A stretch of DNA of 64,000 nucleotides, taken from assembly GCF_049243985.1 (NCBI RefSeq), contig NC_135375.1:51968174-52032173 (forward strand), written 5' to 3'. Both the position numbers and the translations under genes were made by a program. Source of the stretch: Paroedura picta (lineage: Eukaryota > Chordata > Lepidosauria > Squamata > Gekkonidae). A model generated the notes under the pieces. It did no database searches. It saw nothing but the letters and a program-made list of their open reading frames with translations, and had not been told where the DNA came from. Shown piece after piece: positions 34,965 through 47,017 of this stretch (position 1 is the stretch's first letter; the number at the start of each line of letters is the position of its first letter).

Positions 34965-37947
34965 ATTATCCCATAGAATGTTCACAGGGCCAACTTAGTG
35001 TCTGTAAGAAAAAGGCTTGCAAATTATATCAGAACTTAGACATTTCACATCATGAAACACATTTAGACTTAAAACATTTTTTGTTGTGGTTATTACTTTA
35101 ACCACAGATGTGTGCCACAGGTTTTGTTTGAACCATTATTCAGTGTTTACAGCATTTTAAAACCTACTTTTATATCAATTTTCCTGTGTGCCTATTAACC
35201 CCTACAACCCAATCAGGCGACTTGGAATTTGTGCAGAGTATGAAATACTTAAAAAAAAAAGTGCTGCCCAGAAAGATAGGCGGAACACAACTAGTTTAAG
35301 AGCTAGTGTCATAAACCCACTACAGCAGAACCACCAAGTTAGGCAGTCCCATATACACATTACTAGAAGGGGAATTTACAAAGCAATGCTCACACACAGT
35401 TCAGCATATAGTAAAGATTCATTCCGATAACTAGCAACCGTATGGCAACCACTCAGTACTTGTAATTGCATGAGGGAATCATATGTAGATTATATGTGGC
35501 TTTATCCATAGTGTGCAACAATATGGCTGGTCACAACTTTGTTTGGAAATCCATGGAACCTGAAGAGTTTATGAGCTTTGTCACTTGGTTAGAGACTAAA
35601 GAAAGCCACCTCTCACGTTTTTACAGGCACAATATGATGTAGTTTTAACTGGCCATTGCATGGCTCTTGTCTGATTCCACCTAATATCTGACCACAAATT
35701 AGCCATGAACTCATCAACTTGGGATGTTACTGAAGTCCCTCAACTAGCCTACTCAAGTAGTTTTCCACTTTAATCTGAACAGGTATGCTTTCACAAGATC
35801 TTCCCTCTTTATATCCAAATCCCCTAACCATTAATGGTTACATACCAATAGTAGGAATGGGGCTGCAAGAGATAGGCTCCAGCAATAATGGGTTGACTTT
35901 TATAGTCTTGTCATAATTAACCTGCATAATTCATTAATGCCATTCAATAAAACCTACTGTGAGAAGTGGGCAGGTACAGTCAAGTTTATTTTTTATAAGC
36001 TGAAGTGCAATAGTAAAAAAAAATCACACACTGAGTTACTTGTATGGGACTTTAATTATTTACAGGTTTTTCTCTGCCCCTAAAATACACCATTTTATAG
36101 GTTTTCTCTTCTTTTTTTAAAGCCTCTCTCTCACACAGAGAGTACTTAAGGGGACACTGCAATGTACTCAATAACTAAGCAAACTAAGCATGTCCAGATT
36201 TGTCATCAATGCTTCGTAGCTGAAGTGCTCTATATGAAGGTAAATCTAACTCTCCCCCCTCCTTACAACCACCAACATTTACATTTGACATAACAGTCCA
36301 GATTCATACAAGGATGGGTATAACACCATTTTTCTGGGATTGATAGTATATCTACAATGGTAAAATAGAGTGAGGCAGCTTTGCTGGAAAGCAATGCAAA
36401 GTGAGTTTCTGTGATTGTTAGCTTCAGTGGTACTCATATGTTGACTAACACTGCAAGTCAAGTTTCTATTTTTCTTTGATACAAGCTGCCTTCTGTATTC
36501 CAAAATATACAAACTCACCTGAAGTCCATGAGGGCCAAACTATGTGTTCCTGTTTAAAGAGCTGGGCCTGGGTTCCCTACAGCTGCACATGAAGGCATTT
36601 AATAAAGAAATGAAAGCCCATTTGGTCTTACAGTACCAATGTGTGTAATACAGGAAGAGCTACTGCCTCCCCCCAAGACACTTTTCTGCACTGTTTGCCC
36701 TCGGGGAGCAAAGGCCACACTCTTCAAAAACAAAAACAATTAATTTGGCCCTAAGCCTTACTTTCAAATAGACGTGTTTATCATAAGGGTGGTACTACTA
36801 ATGGTACTTTGATTGCTTGCAACTATAGTACAAATATGCCATCGCACACACCTGTAAAACATTTGAGTATATACTAGCTACAAGCAAGGAGAACAGTGAT
36901 TGATGCAAGCTAAGAAAACCCAAATACCAAGAAGATTGTAAATCACTGCACAAGGAGGTTCTCCAGCTCAAATGCAGTGGCAGCTGGCACAAAGCAACAA
37001 ATTAACACCCCCATGAAAACTAGGTTTCCAGCAGTTAATTTAAAGACTTCAAAAAGAGATATATTAAACATGTAGATTTTATACAGCCAAGACAGGTAGT
37101 TGTACAGATGTTGCTTAATGAGCCATTTTTAAAGGCTGTAATCCTCAAGCCACATTTCAACCTGGTCTCAGAGAACATGGGACTACCTACTTTTATACTG
37201 AAAGCAACCTTCTGCTTGGAATCACCAGTCATTTATCCCAGTCCACTTGCACTTCAGTTCAGTTCTATTGATATCAGGTGGGAATGGCTAACTCAGGTTA
37301 TTTGTGGAGTTCAGTTCTTAAAAGCAGCAGCATCACAATTTGAACATTTCTGAGAATTACAAGACATTCCCTCCATTTATTTAAAAGAAAAATGCAAATC
37401 AATTAGTTGAAACATTTTCCAAGTAAAGAGAACTGGATTCCCCCAGTATCCTCAAGTTTTAAATTTAGTTCAGTAAAACAAGAAATTACAAGAAAATGTG
37501 ACTGGCTTTTTCATTAAAAAATCAAAACACTGCAGTACGTGGCTTTGAGACTACCATTAATCACATTGTTTTTTGTTTTATTCCCATAATGTTTGAATTG
37601 AGAAATCAGACTGCCATCCACTTTTCATATTTATGATCCCCAAATCAACATCTTAAAAGAACATTTTAAAGCATTATACTCCCATGCAGTCTCATTAGTT
37701 TTTTAAAAATGTAGCAACCTTAAGTTAAATCTCTCTGCAGACATAAACTGAACAACATATATTACAAATAAAAAGCTGCTTTTGTCCACAGTTTTTGGGG
37801 AACACGTATTTTGCAACTTTAAGTAGAGAGGGAAGGCTAAACATATTTAAAACATTCTCCATCTTTAATTGTTCTGTAACTAGAAATTATTTGAAGAACC
37901 ATATTTTACAAAGGAACAGAGGATTTGAAGTATTTCCTCAACATGAG
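34965..37947 (-). other. TMED7: TMED7 3' untranslated region (probable extent)
   Basis: About 3 kb downstream of the TMED7 stop, AT-rich and free of SINE or LINE copies while both flanks are full of them. Minus-strand AATAAA hexamers occur near 37572, 37378, 35985 and 34968. Freedom from insertions fits a long, constrained UTR. The exact end is inferred. Confidence 0.5.
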
Positions 37948-38184
37948 TTACGATCCAACACGGGTTGTGGTGGTTCTTTTGTCTGAGAAGAAGCTTTTGA
38001 GAAGAAATACCTGCCCGATACTAACTACAAGAAGAATGATAGCTTCTCCTACTGACCAATAAGCCACCCGTGTGTTTAGATCTTCTGCTCGGCTGCGGCC
38101 TTGAGCTTCTCGTAATCGAAAATGAGTTTGGTGATCGATGACAGATTTTAAAGCTTCATGAATTGCAACGCAGGCAGATTCCAT
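37948..38184 (-). CDS. TMED7: TMED7 last coding exon (residues 143-220)
   Basis: C-terminal exon of the p24 cargo receptor. It opens with [20 protein letters not shown] after the acceptor AAATCCAG, in phase 0, and encodes the coiled-coil stalk (about 150-182), one membrane segment (about 187-206, [18 protein letters not shown]) and a short cytosolic tail whose FF pair (207-208) is the family's COPII-binding motif. It ends RTTTTRVGS then stop, as in human TMED7. Confidence 0.97.
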   Translation of the reverse strand: MESACVAIHEALKSVIDHQTHFRLREAQGRSRAEDLNTRVAYWSVGEAIILLVVSIGQVFLLKSFFSDKRTTTTRVGS

Positions 38185-39740
38185 CTGGATTTAAAAAAGA
38201 CTATTAATAAATAGTTCTTGAATTGAACAATACACTTTCACAATTGCTTGGGTTTCTCCGCTTGAGCTTTATTTTCTGAAGGTTAAACCACAGCTACACT
38301 AGCTATAGTTGCTTAATCTAAGTACTGCGAGGCCATATAGCACTGGGTTATGGCTCCCTCTTGCCACTTCCTCTAGTGTAGTTATGGGGGGATGGGTAGT
38401 TATTGGGGGGATGAGTAATGATTTACACTGCCATGTTTCTTGCTCCCTTGTTGTAATTTTATGTCCTGTTTTTGATATTTTACTGGGGTTTTAAATTATA
38501 GACTTTTTGTAATCCACCACAAGCTAGTTCCAGGAGTGGCAGGAATAAAAATCTAAAGAATAATAATGATGATGATGATGGTTGGAGCAGATAAAATGCC
38601 TTGAGCAAAACTGTGACCAATATCTAAGAATTCCAAGGCACAAAAAACTCATATTTTAATTGGCAGAATAAGCATTCAAGCTTATTATCATTATCATTAT
38701 CATTATTATTATATGTTCAAACTCAACTATATGAGCAAAGCTTTTGCATTTCATGTTCTTGATAATAATAATATTAACCATGCACAGATATTTGCATTCT
38801 TGCCAGTACACTGAACACTTTCCTCAATTGTGGCAACATCTAATATATTAGTGAACCCCCAAATTCCTATTTAGGTACATTTTACACTAAAGCTACAGGA
38901 GTCTGAGACTTGTGCAGAGAAGATGGTGAATGACTGCAATGCTGAACACTCTCTGGCTGTATTTCCTGTAGAATAAGAACTTGAGAGGCAAATGATTGGC
39001 TCCACAGGGCTGCCAGGATGGAGGACCTCTCTCTTCAGAATTCCTTTCTGATTCTGGGATAGTTTCTAGGGCTGTAGGACTCACATTGTCTAATTAATTG
39101 AACTGCCCAGGAGAAAGGGGCAAAATCATTCTCTCCTCTCCAAGCTCGCTGACTGGGCCACTATGCTCTGCAGGAACCCTTCCACCCTCTGTCTTTACTC
39201 CTGTAGAGCATGGAGGGCCAGCCGGTGAGTGGCCAGGAGGCCGGGGAGCATGAGGAATGTGCAGTGGAACGTGCTTGGATGGGCGTCTCTGCCCTTTGGC
39301 AACCAGAAATTTGGGGAGCGTGGGTCAGATGTGTCAGAGCACAGCTGGATGGTCTTTCCTGCCCTCCTGGCAGCTGGGAATTGTTGGAAGGCCCATGCTA
39401 GAGTGTGCCTGGACAGTCTTCCCTGCCCTCCCACCTTTACTATGCTATCTGCTAATTTGCTGCACACCCTCTACCTATATGTATGGACTGGTAACTTCCA
39501 TTTCAGTTCTGAAGAAGTGAAAGCTTAAACTTTGAATAAAACACAGTTGATCTTAAAGGTGTCACTAGACTAAAAAAATATTCTTCTGCTTCAGACCAAC
39601 ACGGTTACCCATCTGAATCAAAATATAACTTAGTATGACTAAATAATCAATATATGAGCTACACTCTGGTATTCATCCTTAGAACCCTATTATGTGAGTA
39701 AAATGTTGCCTATTCGAAATCAAGTAAAAAGCACACCTAC
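38185..39740 (-). other. TMED7: TMED7 intron 2
   Basis: GT-AG intron: donor GTAGGT at 39740, acceptor AG at 38186-38185. It contains an L2-type LINE tail on the plus strand (about 38490-38584, TGTAATCCACCACAAGC then an ATG microsatellite), an ATT/ATC microsatellite near 38685-38712, and a repeat at 39500-39622 (AGATCAACTGTG-type text read on the minus strand, with CTTCAGACCAACACGGTTAC on the plus). Confidence 0.85.
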
Positions 39741-39986
39741 CTGAGTAAGTGCAGTGACTCTGTTTTCACTAGGAAACAGAGGTGGATCATCTCCAACCTG
39801 GAAGTCGAAGTACACGGTTTTGTGTGTGAAGGTAGAAAATTCATTGCTGAAGCAAAATTTATATGTTCCATTCCTGGAAGCAGTAAAAGTAAAACTATCA
39901 TACTGTTTCTTCATCTCTTTGTACAACACAATGCCATCTGGATCTTCTAAGCGACAGTCAACATCATAGTGTCCTCCAGTGATCAC
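39741..39986 (-). CDS. TMED7: TMED7 middle coding exon (residues 61-142)
   Basis: Central exon encoding most of the GOLD domain: [20 protein letters not shown], then [20 protein letters not shown] and [20 protein letters not shown]. It carries the N-glycosylation sequon N99-G-T and Cys105, the partner of Cys44 in the conserved p24 disulfide. Acceptor TTTGTTCCACAG and donor GTAGGT give clean phase-0 borders (246 nt, 82 codons). Confidence 0.97.
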
Positions 39987-40298
39987 CTGTGGAACAAAGA
40001 AAACTGGTTTGGGGGATGCTCAACAGTAAGCAGTACAATAGTTCCTGGCAAAAATGGCAAGCACATTTTTAGAACATTGGACACAGCCAGAGCAAGAAAT
40101 TTCTATAAATCAACTGAGCTGAAGGTACATTACAACTATGCAGTTGAAAAACTGGGACTCCATAAACAAAACATCCCACTCAAGTTTAGTGGGGCTGGAG
40201 AGACCAAAGAGGGCTCCTATAGCTCTATCTTCCTCTACAAAAAGCTTAACATCCATGGCTAGAGAGCAATTTCCACTTCTGTCAATAAACTCACTTTA

Positions 40299-40590
40299 AA
40301 AAAGGTAAAGGTATCCCCTGTGCAAGCACCGAGTCATGTCTGACCCTTAGGGTGACGCCCTCCAGTGTTTTCATGGCAGACTCAATACAGGGTGGCCTTG
40401 CCAGTGCCTTCCCCAGTCATTACTGTTTTACCCCCCCCCCCCAGCAAGCTGGGTACTCATTTTACTGACCTCAGAAGGATGGAAGGCTGAGTCAACCTTG
40501 AGCCGGCTGCTGGGATCGAACTCCCAGCCTCATGGGCAGACAGCTTCAGACAGCATTTCTGCCGCTTACCACTCTGCTCCACAAGAGGCT
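40299..40590 (-). repeat. Sauria-type SINE with target duplication
   Basis: Reverse copy with an ACCTTT-type tail at 40300-40316 and, at the other end, the tRNA-like head (minus strand GAGCCTCTTGTGGAGCAGAG). The Bov-B-like tail module reads AGTCATGTCTGACCCTTAGG on the plus strand. It is flanked by CACTTTA at 40292-40298 and 40591-40597. A C run near 40432-40442 is inside. Confidence 0.82.
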
Positions 40591-40621
40591 CACTTTAGGA
40601 ACACACTTTAGGAAAAGCTAT

Positions 40622-41290
40622 ATTGCCTAAAGCAGCCTTTCTCAACTTTTTTACTGTTGAGAAACCCCTGAAACATTCTTCAACCTTCAAGAAACCCCAG
40701 AAATGGCACAATCCTGCAGAATATGGTTAGGAAGCATAGTTGCATACACGCTCACCTGGGGCCCCTTCCCTTCCCAGGCCTATCATTGGCCACTGGGTGG
40801 ATGGGCAAGTTGACATGACCATATGGTCATATCTCCTGATAAATGTTGAACAGCTTCTAATGAGCTCACATTTACATGAACCATCTGTCACTACCATCTC
40901 TAAATTTATCTTCTTCTAAAGGAGATATGACAAGCTATCCTGATCAACAATGTGCACAGAGGGAAGGGTTATTCCCACCCATGGCATGAAGTGTAGGATT
41001 TCCAGAAGCACCAGACAGCAGTGGAAAACTAGCTGTTCCTATGCAGCATTGCCACCTTTTCACTTTGAAAAGTGCACATATAACTTTGAAAACTCTTAGT
41101 TGTAATATAAAAGCCAGGTAAGAAATTACATGAACTCTTGTTGTTTACCTTCCTAACTGGACAAACATACAGAAGAGAATGAGCAGTGGATTCTCCAGGG
41201 CTGAAGTTTTCCATCTTGCACCTACAGTCTAGCCATTGCAGTGCCAGCAAGAGAAATGGGGCAAGTTCCACTGAGTCTTTACTCTTCTTC
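40622..41290 (+). repeat. hAT-like long interspersed repeat
   Basis: Begins AGCAGCCTTTCTCAACTTTT, then GAGAAACCCCTGAAACATTC and CATGACCATATGGTCATATC. Related starts occur at 58984 (plus) and, reversed, near 52945. The TTTCTCAAC-type end resembles hAT termini, but I could not find the matching far end or target duplication. Confidence 0.5.
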
Positions 41291-41609
41291 CTACCCAATG
41301 ACTACTGTTGTGATCGACCACATAACTGGTTTTCAAGGAACAGATAGATGTGGATAACTAATAGGGTTGATTTTACCTCTTCTACCAGATATTGCCAGTC
41401 AGCCCAAGGAACATGGGAGTATGACTGAATAGGATATAAGGTGCAAGAATATTGGGCCCAATCTGAGTGACAATGCTGGATTTCCCATCCCCCCCCCCCC
41501 ACACACACCTAATAGCTACATATTACACTACATCACTTTGGTGTACGTGCTGGATTTTTCCAACTGTATACTGCATTGGTCAGATTGAAACCCAAAATAC
41601 TGTGCACAG

Positions 41610-42210
41610 TTCTGGAGGCCTCACTTCGAAATGGATGTGGACAAAATTGAGAGGGTGCAGAGGAGAGTGACACAGATGATCTGGGGCTCGGGGACCAAAC
41701 CCTATGAGGAAAGGCTGAGACTTGGGAATGTTCAGCGTGGAAATGAAGCGGTTGAGAGGGGACATGATTTATCTCTAAATATTTGAAAGGTGATCAGTTG
41801 AAGGAGGGCAGGGAGCAGTTCTTGTTGGCAGTAGAGGATAGGACCCAAAGTAATGGCTTTAAGCTACATGTAGAATGGTACCAGCTCAATCAGGGTTAGT
41901 CAACTTGTGGTCCTCCAGATGTTCATGGACTACAATTCCCAGCAAACACTGGCAGGGGCTCATGGGAATTGTAGTCCATGGACATATGGAGGACCACAGG
42001 TTGACTACCCCTGAGCTAGATAGCAGGAGGGAAAATTTCACAATCAGAGTAGTTCAAGCAGTGAAACTGGTTTCCTAAGATTGTGGTGAGCTCCCCCACT
42101 TTAAGCAGTGGTTGCACAGATACTTATCATGGATGCTTTAGGCTGATCCTGCATTGAGCAGGAGGTTGGACTTGATGACATCTATGCACATTCCAACTCT
42201 GATTCCATAA
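41610..42210 (+). mobile_element. CR1 LINE 3' end, split by a MITE
   Basis: Left part: GGAGGCCTCACTTCGAAATG, GAAAGGCTGAGACTTGGGAA, AAATATTTGAAAGGTGATCA. Right part, after a 123-bp insert at 41891-42013: AGAGTAGTTCAAGCAGTGAA, GATCCTGCATTGAGCAGGAG. The insertion post-dates the CR1 copy. Confidence 0.8.
41891..42013. mobile_element. Palindromic hAT-like MITE inside CR1
   Basis: A 123-bp near-palindrome with ends CAGGGTTAGTCAACTTGTGG and CCACAGGTTGACTACCCCTG. Flanks AGCTCAAT (41883-41890) and AGCTAGAT (42014-42021) match at 6 of 8 bases, consistent with an aged 8-bp duplication. It is the same family as 55535-55623. Confidence 0.85.
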
Positions 42211-43125
42211 TTCTCTCTTTTGAGAGTTGATGGTCAAAGAAGGAATCTGAGGTAGCTTCTGAAGTGTGCCCATACTATCCCACCTCTGCAACAGCTGGAA
42301 ACATGCTATGCATGACAGTGGAGAAGATGAACAAAAGTAACATAAATTATGTCCTTGGACAAAGGCCCCATGATAAATTTCTCTTCTGGGTATTCCTGTA
42401 GCTCTGTGGTCAGAATATTGCTCAGCAGAACAGCAGGAGGTGGTTTACCTCTGTTATTTCTAAATCAGCTAACAGGCCACTTGTAGAACTGCCTGCTGTG
42501 AGGCAATAGTTTCTGTTCTTCCTTGTAACTTTTGCTCTCCAACAAAATGTTCTGTTCCCCTCATACAGGCAACAGTAGATACATGTTATGTGCAGTGTTA
42601 CTAGCATAATCTGTGTAGTCTCACAGAAGAATTCAAAAACCACCTACAGTGATCATGTCATCTGTGTATTCTCTGTAAAGGTTTTCTTCCAGCCATACAG
42701 CCAGAGGGCTGGTTGACTGCTGCAATTCAAATGGCAGTACTTCCTTTGGTGTGGTCTTACTGGTTTCCTTATAGGGTGGCTGTTTGTAAGCTACAGTTTA
42801 CAAACGCCCATTTGAGCAGAGTTCTGACATTCATAACTGTGGGCATAAGCTGCTGCCCTCCTAAATAATGTGCTAAGGCATTAATAGTGCCAATGGAGAC
42901 ACTGTGGGGTTCTTCCTGACACCATTCTTGGGCTCTGTGAGTGGGAATTATTACGGAATGGGTTAAATGACATTTTGATGCTTCCATAGAAGGCTAATGT
43001 GTAGTGGTGTCAAGAGATATCATTAGCAGATGACAAGTGCTGATTTTATGAACTTGGGCAGATTGTGAGTAGGAGGGCAGGAAGGGATGTGCCAGTGTTT
43101 GTTTCTCATGGCCCTTCCTTGCAGA

Positions 43126-43322
43126 CCCAGGGTATTGCTAATCACCACTGTGGGATGTTGGGTAAATTTCCTCCAGGCCAGGCCAGATTCTGGAAATTTT
43201 TTTGGGGGGGGGATCACTTGGGCATGAAATTGGGGTCACCGTGGGTGGGCAGATGGTTGTGAGTTCCTGCATTGTGTAGGGGGTTGGACTGGAGGTGCCT
43301 TCCAGCTCTATGATTCTATGAC
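43126..43322 (+). mobile_element. CR1-like LINE 3' end
   Basis: GATCACTTGGGCATGAAATT, GGGGTCACCGTGGGTGGGCA, GTGTAGGGGGTTGGACTGGA, ending in ATTCTATGA. A different CR1 subfamily from the copies at 10 and 30 kb. Confidence 0.78.
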
Positions 43323-44805
43323 AATGAAATGGCTAAGGAAATGGTAAGAGTAGCTCTCTCTGTTGCTTTTGCTATAGCTATAGCATCTTTGGATGTTGCT
43401 GCTGAAAGAACATAGGATTCTAACTGATATTACCAATATACTTTCCACCACAGCAGCATCTATTTCAGGCTCCACAATAAATAATTCTGCCCATGAATGA
43501 GTGGTAGTAAACAGAAATCTAATTAAATAAATAAACCAGCACCTGTCACCTCAGTGCATGAAAACACTGCTTAACACATAGTTTTAAGGTAAATTGCCAG
43601 ATGAGCGGATAAAAAAAGTTTTAAGAGCAACAAAAAGGGCATTTTCTTACATTACATTTAGTTCTTGAAACCCCAAATCCCACAGAACGGGTTTTAATTG
43701 TCAAAAAATTTCAGTCACCCAGTTATCATACACTGCAGGTGGATAATGATCAAATATTTCCCAAACAGAATGAGGAAAGAATATGTAGATTTAGAGAACT
43801 AGGGTGAATGGGAAGAGATGGAGAAACAGTCATTATGAAAAATGATATGACCAAATACAGGACAGGGTTATGTGGCTTCACAGTACCAATGGTGCCTCAA
43901 AGAATTGTGTTCATTAAGTGCGTCCTTTGTTTCACTTGAACAATGAGATGATTCACCATTTCAGCTGTATGGAAAAGAAATATGAATTCTGTGAACTATT
44001 AAGCTACACTTGATGGAAATTTTTCAGGAAAAAAACATGGCTTTAGAGAGTTGTCATAAAAAGCTTATTTTATAAATGTAACCAAACTCAAACTTTTCCA
44101 CCTATTTTCAGAGACAGGTGAAATGCAATAGTAAGTATACCTCTTTCTACAGAACTGCATATGTTGTGTTCTAACTCAAGCTGCCACAAGACTCCTGTTT
44201 ATTTATACTCCAATTTATATGCTTTCATCAGGCTATATGAACGGTTCTATGGGTTGTATCTATTATTCAGATCTGTCAAGCCAATGCTCAGCATATTTCC
44301 TCTCCCATGAAACTCCTAGATGGCAAAAGTTTAGGATGGGGCAGAATGCATTGATTGCCAGGCAGTTGTTACCACTTTTTTATGCATAAAATAAAAAGAG
44401 AACAACCACGAACAGCAATACACAGAGTTCAGAAACTGTCAAGAGAAGGTTCAATTGTGCATTCCAGCAAATATAATCTATAGGATTATCTGCAGAAACA
44501 TTTAAACCCATACAATTCTCCCTACTTTTCTCCCCAAGTGTAATCACTTCATTTTCATATATCTAATCAATCAAAAAAGCACAAAATGAACACTGTATGA
44601 ACAGATGGAGACAGACAATGAAAATCAAAATTCAAAAGTCTCCAATTAGTCAATAGCCTATAACAGTACCTGGTTAAAACAGGGGGAAATTGTAAAAAAA
44701 TTTCCTTTAGGCCTTTTTTAATTTTTATAATTTTTCAGACAGCTTCAGTCACCACACTCTTCAATTATATCCCGTGTTCTGTTCCTAGGCAGAACAAAAC
44801 TTGGT

Positions 44806-44832
44806 CAATGGGGGTGGGGTGGGGTGGGGGGC
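44806..44832 (+). repeat. G-rich tract with quadruplex potential
   Basis: TGGGGGTGGGGTGGGGTGGG has four G runs in under 30 bases near the TMED7 first-exon donor. On the transcribed minus strand this is C-rich RNA, so any quadruplex would be in the non-template DNA. Confidence 0.55.
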
Positions 44833-45084
44833 TGAGTGACAATGCCTTTTACTTCTGATAACTTTCAACAACTGGAGAGCCCTGATGTAGATGGTGGACA
44901 GGAAGGATTGAGGGAAACATTGACAAGGAGGCACATAGGCAACAATAGACATAAACGGGTGTCCCTATTTTGCAGTTTAATTGTATTGTTGCGCTGCACA
45001 AAATCAGCAGAAATTAAACAGCACAATGATGGAACACCTCCCACCCCTGCTGTGTGATCTGAAGGATGACACTTGGGATCTTAC

Positions 45085-45264
45085 CTGGAACTCCAGCGTA
45101 CACTTGACGCCCTGCATAATCTCCTCGTAGAAGCACTGCTTGGCATTATCAGGCAGTTCAAACGTGATTTCGGAGGCGCGCGCGCCCCAGCCCAGGCTCA
45201 GCAACACCAGCAGCCCGCACACTCCCGCCGGGGCACCCGGGCCCAGCCTGCCAGTCAGCCGCAT
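45085..45264 (-). CDS. TMED7: TMED7 first coding exon (residues 1-60)
   Basis: Start exon of TMED7 (p24 gamma family), a type I membrane protein that sorts cargo between ER and Golgi and, in mammals, helps TLR4 reach the surface. It begins [10 protein letters not shown] with a hydrophobic signal peptide ending about residue 30 ([12 protein letters not shown]), then [20 protein letters not shown], the start of the GOLD domain with Cys44. The ATG has G at -3. The exon ends CAG|GTAAGA in phase 0. The three exons total 663 nt, 220 residues plus stop, against 224 in human; the difference is in the signal peptide. Confidence 0.97.
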
Positions 45265-46000
45265 CTCCTCGAGGGGGATTCACCCGCAAGTGCTGACAGA
45301 AATAAAAGAGCACGACGTGAGCCGGCAACAAAGGGCAGGCCTCGCGCGAGACGGAGCCCCCACGAGAGGCAGCGCTGGCAGACAGCCGCCCGGCAACTTA
45401 CCCGTGCAAACCGCGGAGAGGACCCACACCTGCCCGAGCCGCTTTCTACCTCTGGCGTGGCCCGGGAGAGCGGGGGGGGTGTAAGCGCCCGGAAGCGCTG
45501 GGAGTCCACCGTGTGCCGTTTCGGAACACTTCCGGGTGAATTGTCATTTGTAGACGTGGAGTTGTTGGGCCACGAAAGGCGGAGCGGGAGGGGGCGGGGC
45601 TTGAGGGACGAGGACGTTGCCGTGGCGACTTGTCGACGGCTACGCCGCTTTCATTGGCGCTTCCAACCTGGGCGCTGCTGGATCTGATAGGACGCCGCTG
45701 AGCGAAAAGCATCGCGACGCGTGGCAGAGCCCCTCCCTCGGCTCTGAGCCCTTGCATGCCATTGGCTCTTGGCGGCGATCGCTCCGGCCGCGGGCCTTTC
45801 GCCCACCGGAGAGGCGCCCCGGAGGCACGGGGCGTTGGGGGAGATCCGGTCACGGCTGTCCGACTCGCTGGATTTGGCGGCCAGAGAATACGCGGTTGCC
45901 TGCGGGACGGAGCCCCTCAAGTGGCCAAATGCATCCAAGTCGAAGTCGAACTCGGAAGAGTAGTTTTATTCTAGGACGATGGCTGACATCGGGGCCCGCA
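45265..46000 (-). promoter_or_regulatory. TMED7: CpG-island promoter of TMED7
   Basis: CpG-rich sequence upstream of the TMED7 ATG. ETS-type sites are visible at 45488-45497 (CCCGGAAGCG) and 45528-45536 (ACTTCCGGG). CCAAT boxes lie at 45653-45657 and 45761-45765. No gene is seen on the opposite strand, though such promoters are often transcribed both ways. Confidence 0.75.
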
Positions 46001-46731
46001 GGAGGAAAACTGATCTTCGCTTAAGAGCTATTGATGATCGATGAAATGACCCCGAAGTCACTGGTCTATGGGTGAAAAGAAAGACGTATAGTTCCCTTGG
46101 ACCCTGTTCATAATGAAGTGTGATTTGCGTACAGTCGTAGCGTAGAAAGCAAAGCAGTGGACCTCAGAAGCTCTTGAGGCTGAATGTGCAATCCGCAGCC
46201 TGTTATTTTAACAATTCAGTAAGCACAGCTTATTAATTGCTGTTAAAATATTTTCATTAGGTACTCCCCCATTAAAACATATGGCCAATATATAAATATA
46301 TTTTTCAAAACATGGCTTTAGTTTGGTGGCCTTCAAAGTGTAGTCTGTTAGATCCGTGGGTTCAAAAAAAGCCAGGACACTGGGCGTGTGAACAGCTCTT
46401 TTATTGTGATCTCAGCATGAGTAGAAGCTGCTAGTGAAACCAACAACCAGACTACCCCCGTCAAAAAAATCCACAACATTTATATACAAAGCAGACGATA
46501 GATCTTCCTGCTAGTGTGTGTAATTAGTAGATTTAGACCAATTGGATCTAACAGACAGGATATAGCAGTGCATTGGTCAGTTAGCCATCTGCTTGGATAC
46601 TGCTTCAGACCTCAAGCTCAGTCCTCGGCTGATCTACAAACACAACATAATCCATTTACATTTACTGTAATCATGTAGGTCAGTATACTCAAATACCTGT
46701 AGTTCAGTGTAGAATGTATGTAGAACTAGAG

Positions 46732-47017
46732 CAGTGGTTCTCAACCTGGGGGTCGCTTGACCCTTTTGCGCGGGTCGTTAAGACCCCCGCACCATCGACA
46801 ACCTTACAAAGCCCATTTTTAATCACTGTGCTTTAATTATGTTCAATTTGTAATGATGAAAATACATCCTGCATATCAGATATTTATATTACAATTCATA
46901 ACACTGGCAAAATTACAGTTATGAAGTAGCAATGAAAATAATTTTATGGTTTGGGGTCCCCACAACATGAGGAACTGTATTAAGAGGTCACAGCATTAGG
47001 AAGGTTGAGAACCACTG
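46732..47017. mobile_element. Non-autonomous hAT element (SPIN/OposCharlie-like)
   Basis: A 286-bp element with inverted ends CAGTGGTTCTCAACCT and AGGTTGAGAACCACTG-type, internal CACAACATGAGGAACTGTAT and GTCACAGCATTAGGAAGGTT. Flanks AACTAGAG and CACTAGAG agree at 7 of 8 bases. The end sequence is that of the SPIN and OposCharlie hAT group, known for horizontal spread among tetrapods (family recognition from memory). Confidence 0.85.

Larger units (their letters stand above)
39987..45084 (-). other. TMED7: TMED7 intron 1
   Basis: A 5.1 kb GT-AG intron (donor GTAAGA at 45084, acceptor AG at 39988-39987). It is loaded with transposons: a Sauria SINE (40.3 kb), a long hAT-like repeat (40.6-41.3 kb), a CR1 tail interrupted by a MITE (41.6-42.2 kb) and another CR1 tail (43.1-43.3 kb). 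The part 43330-44800 is AT-rich with nothing recognised, and a G-rich run follows at 44806-44832. Confidence 0.88.
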
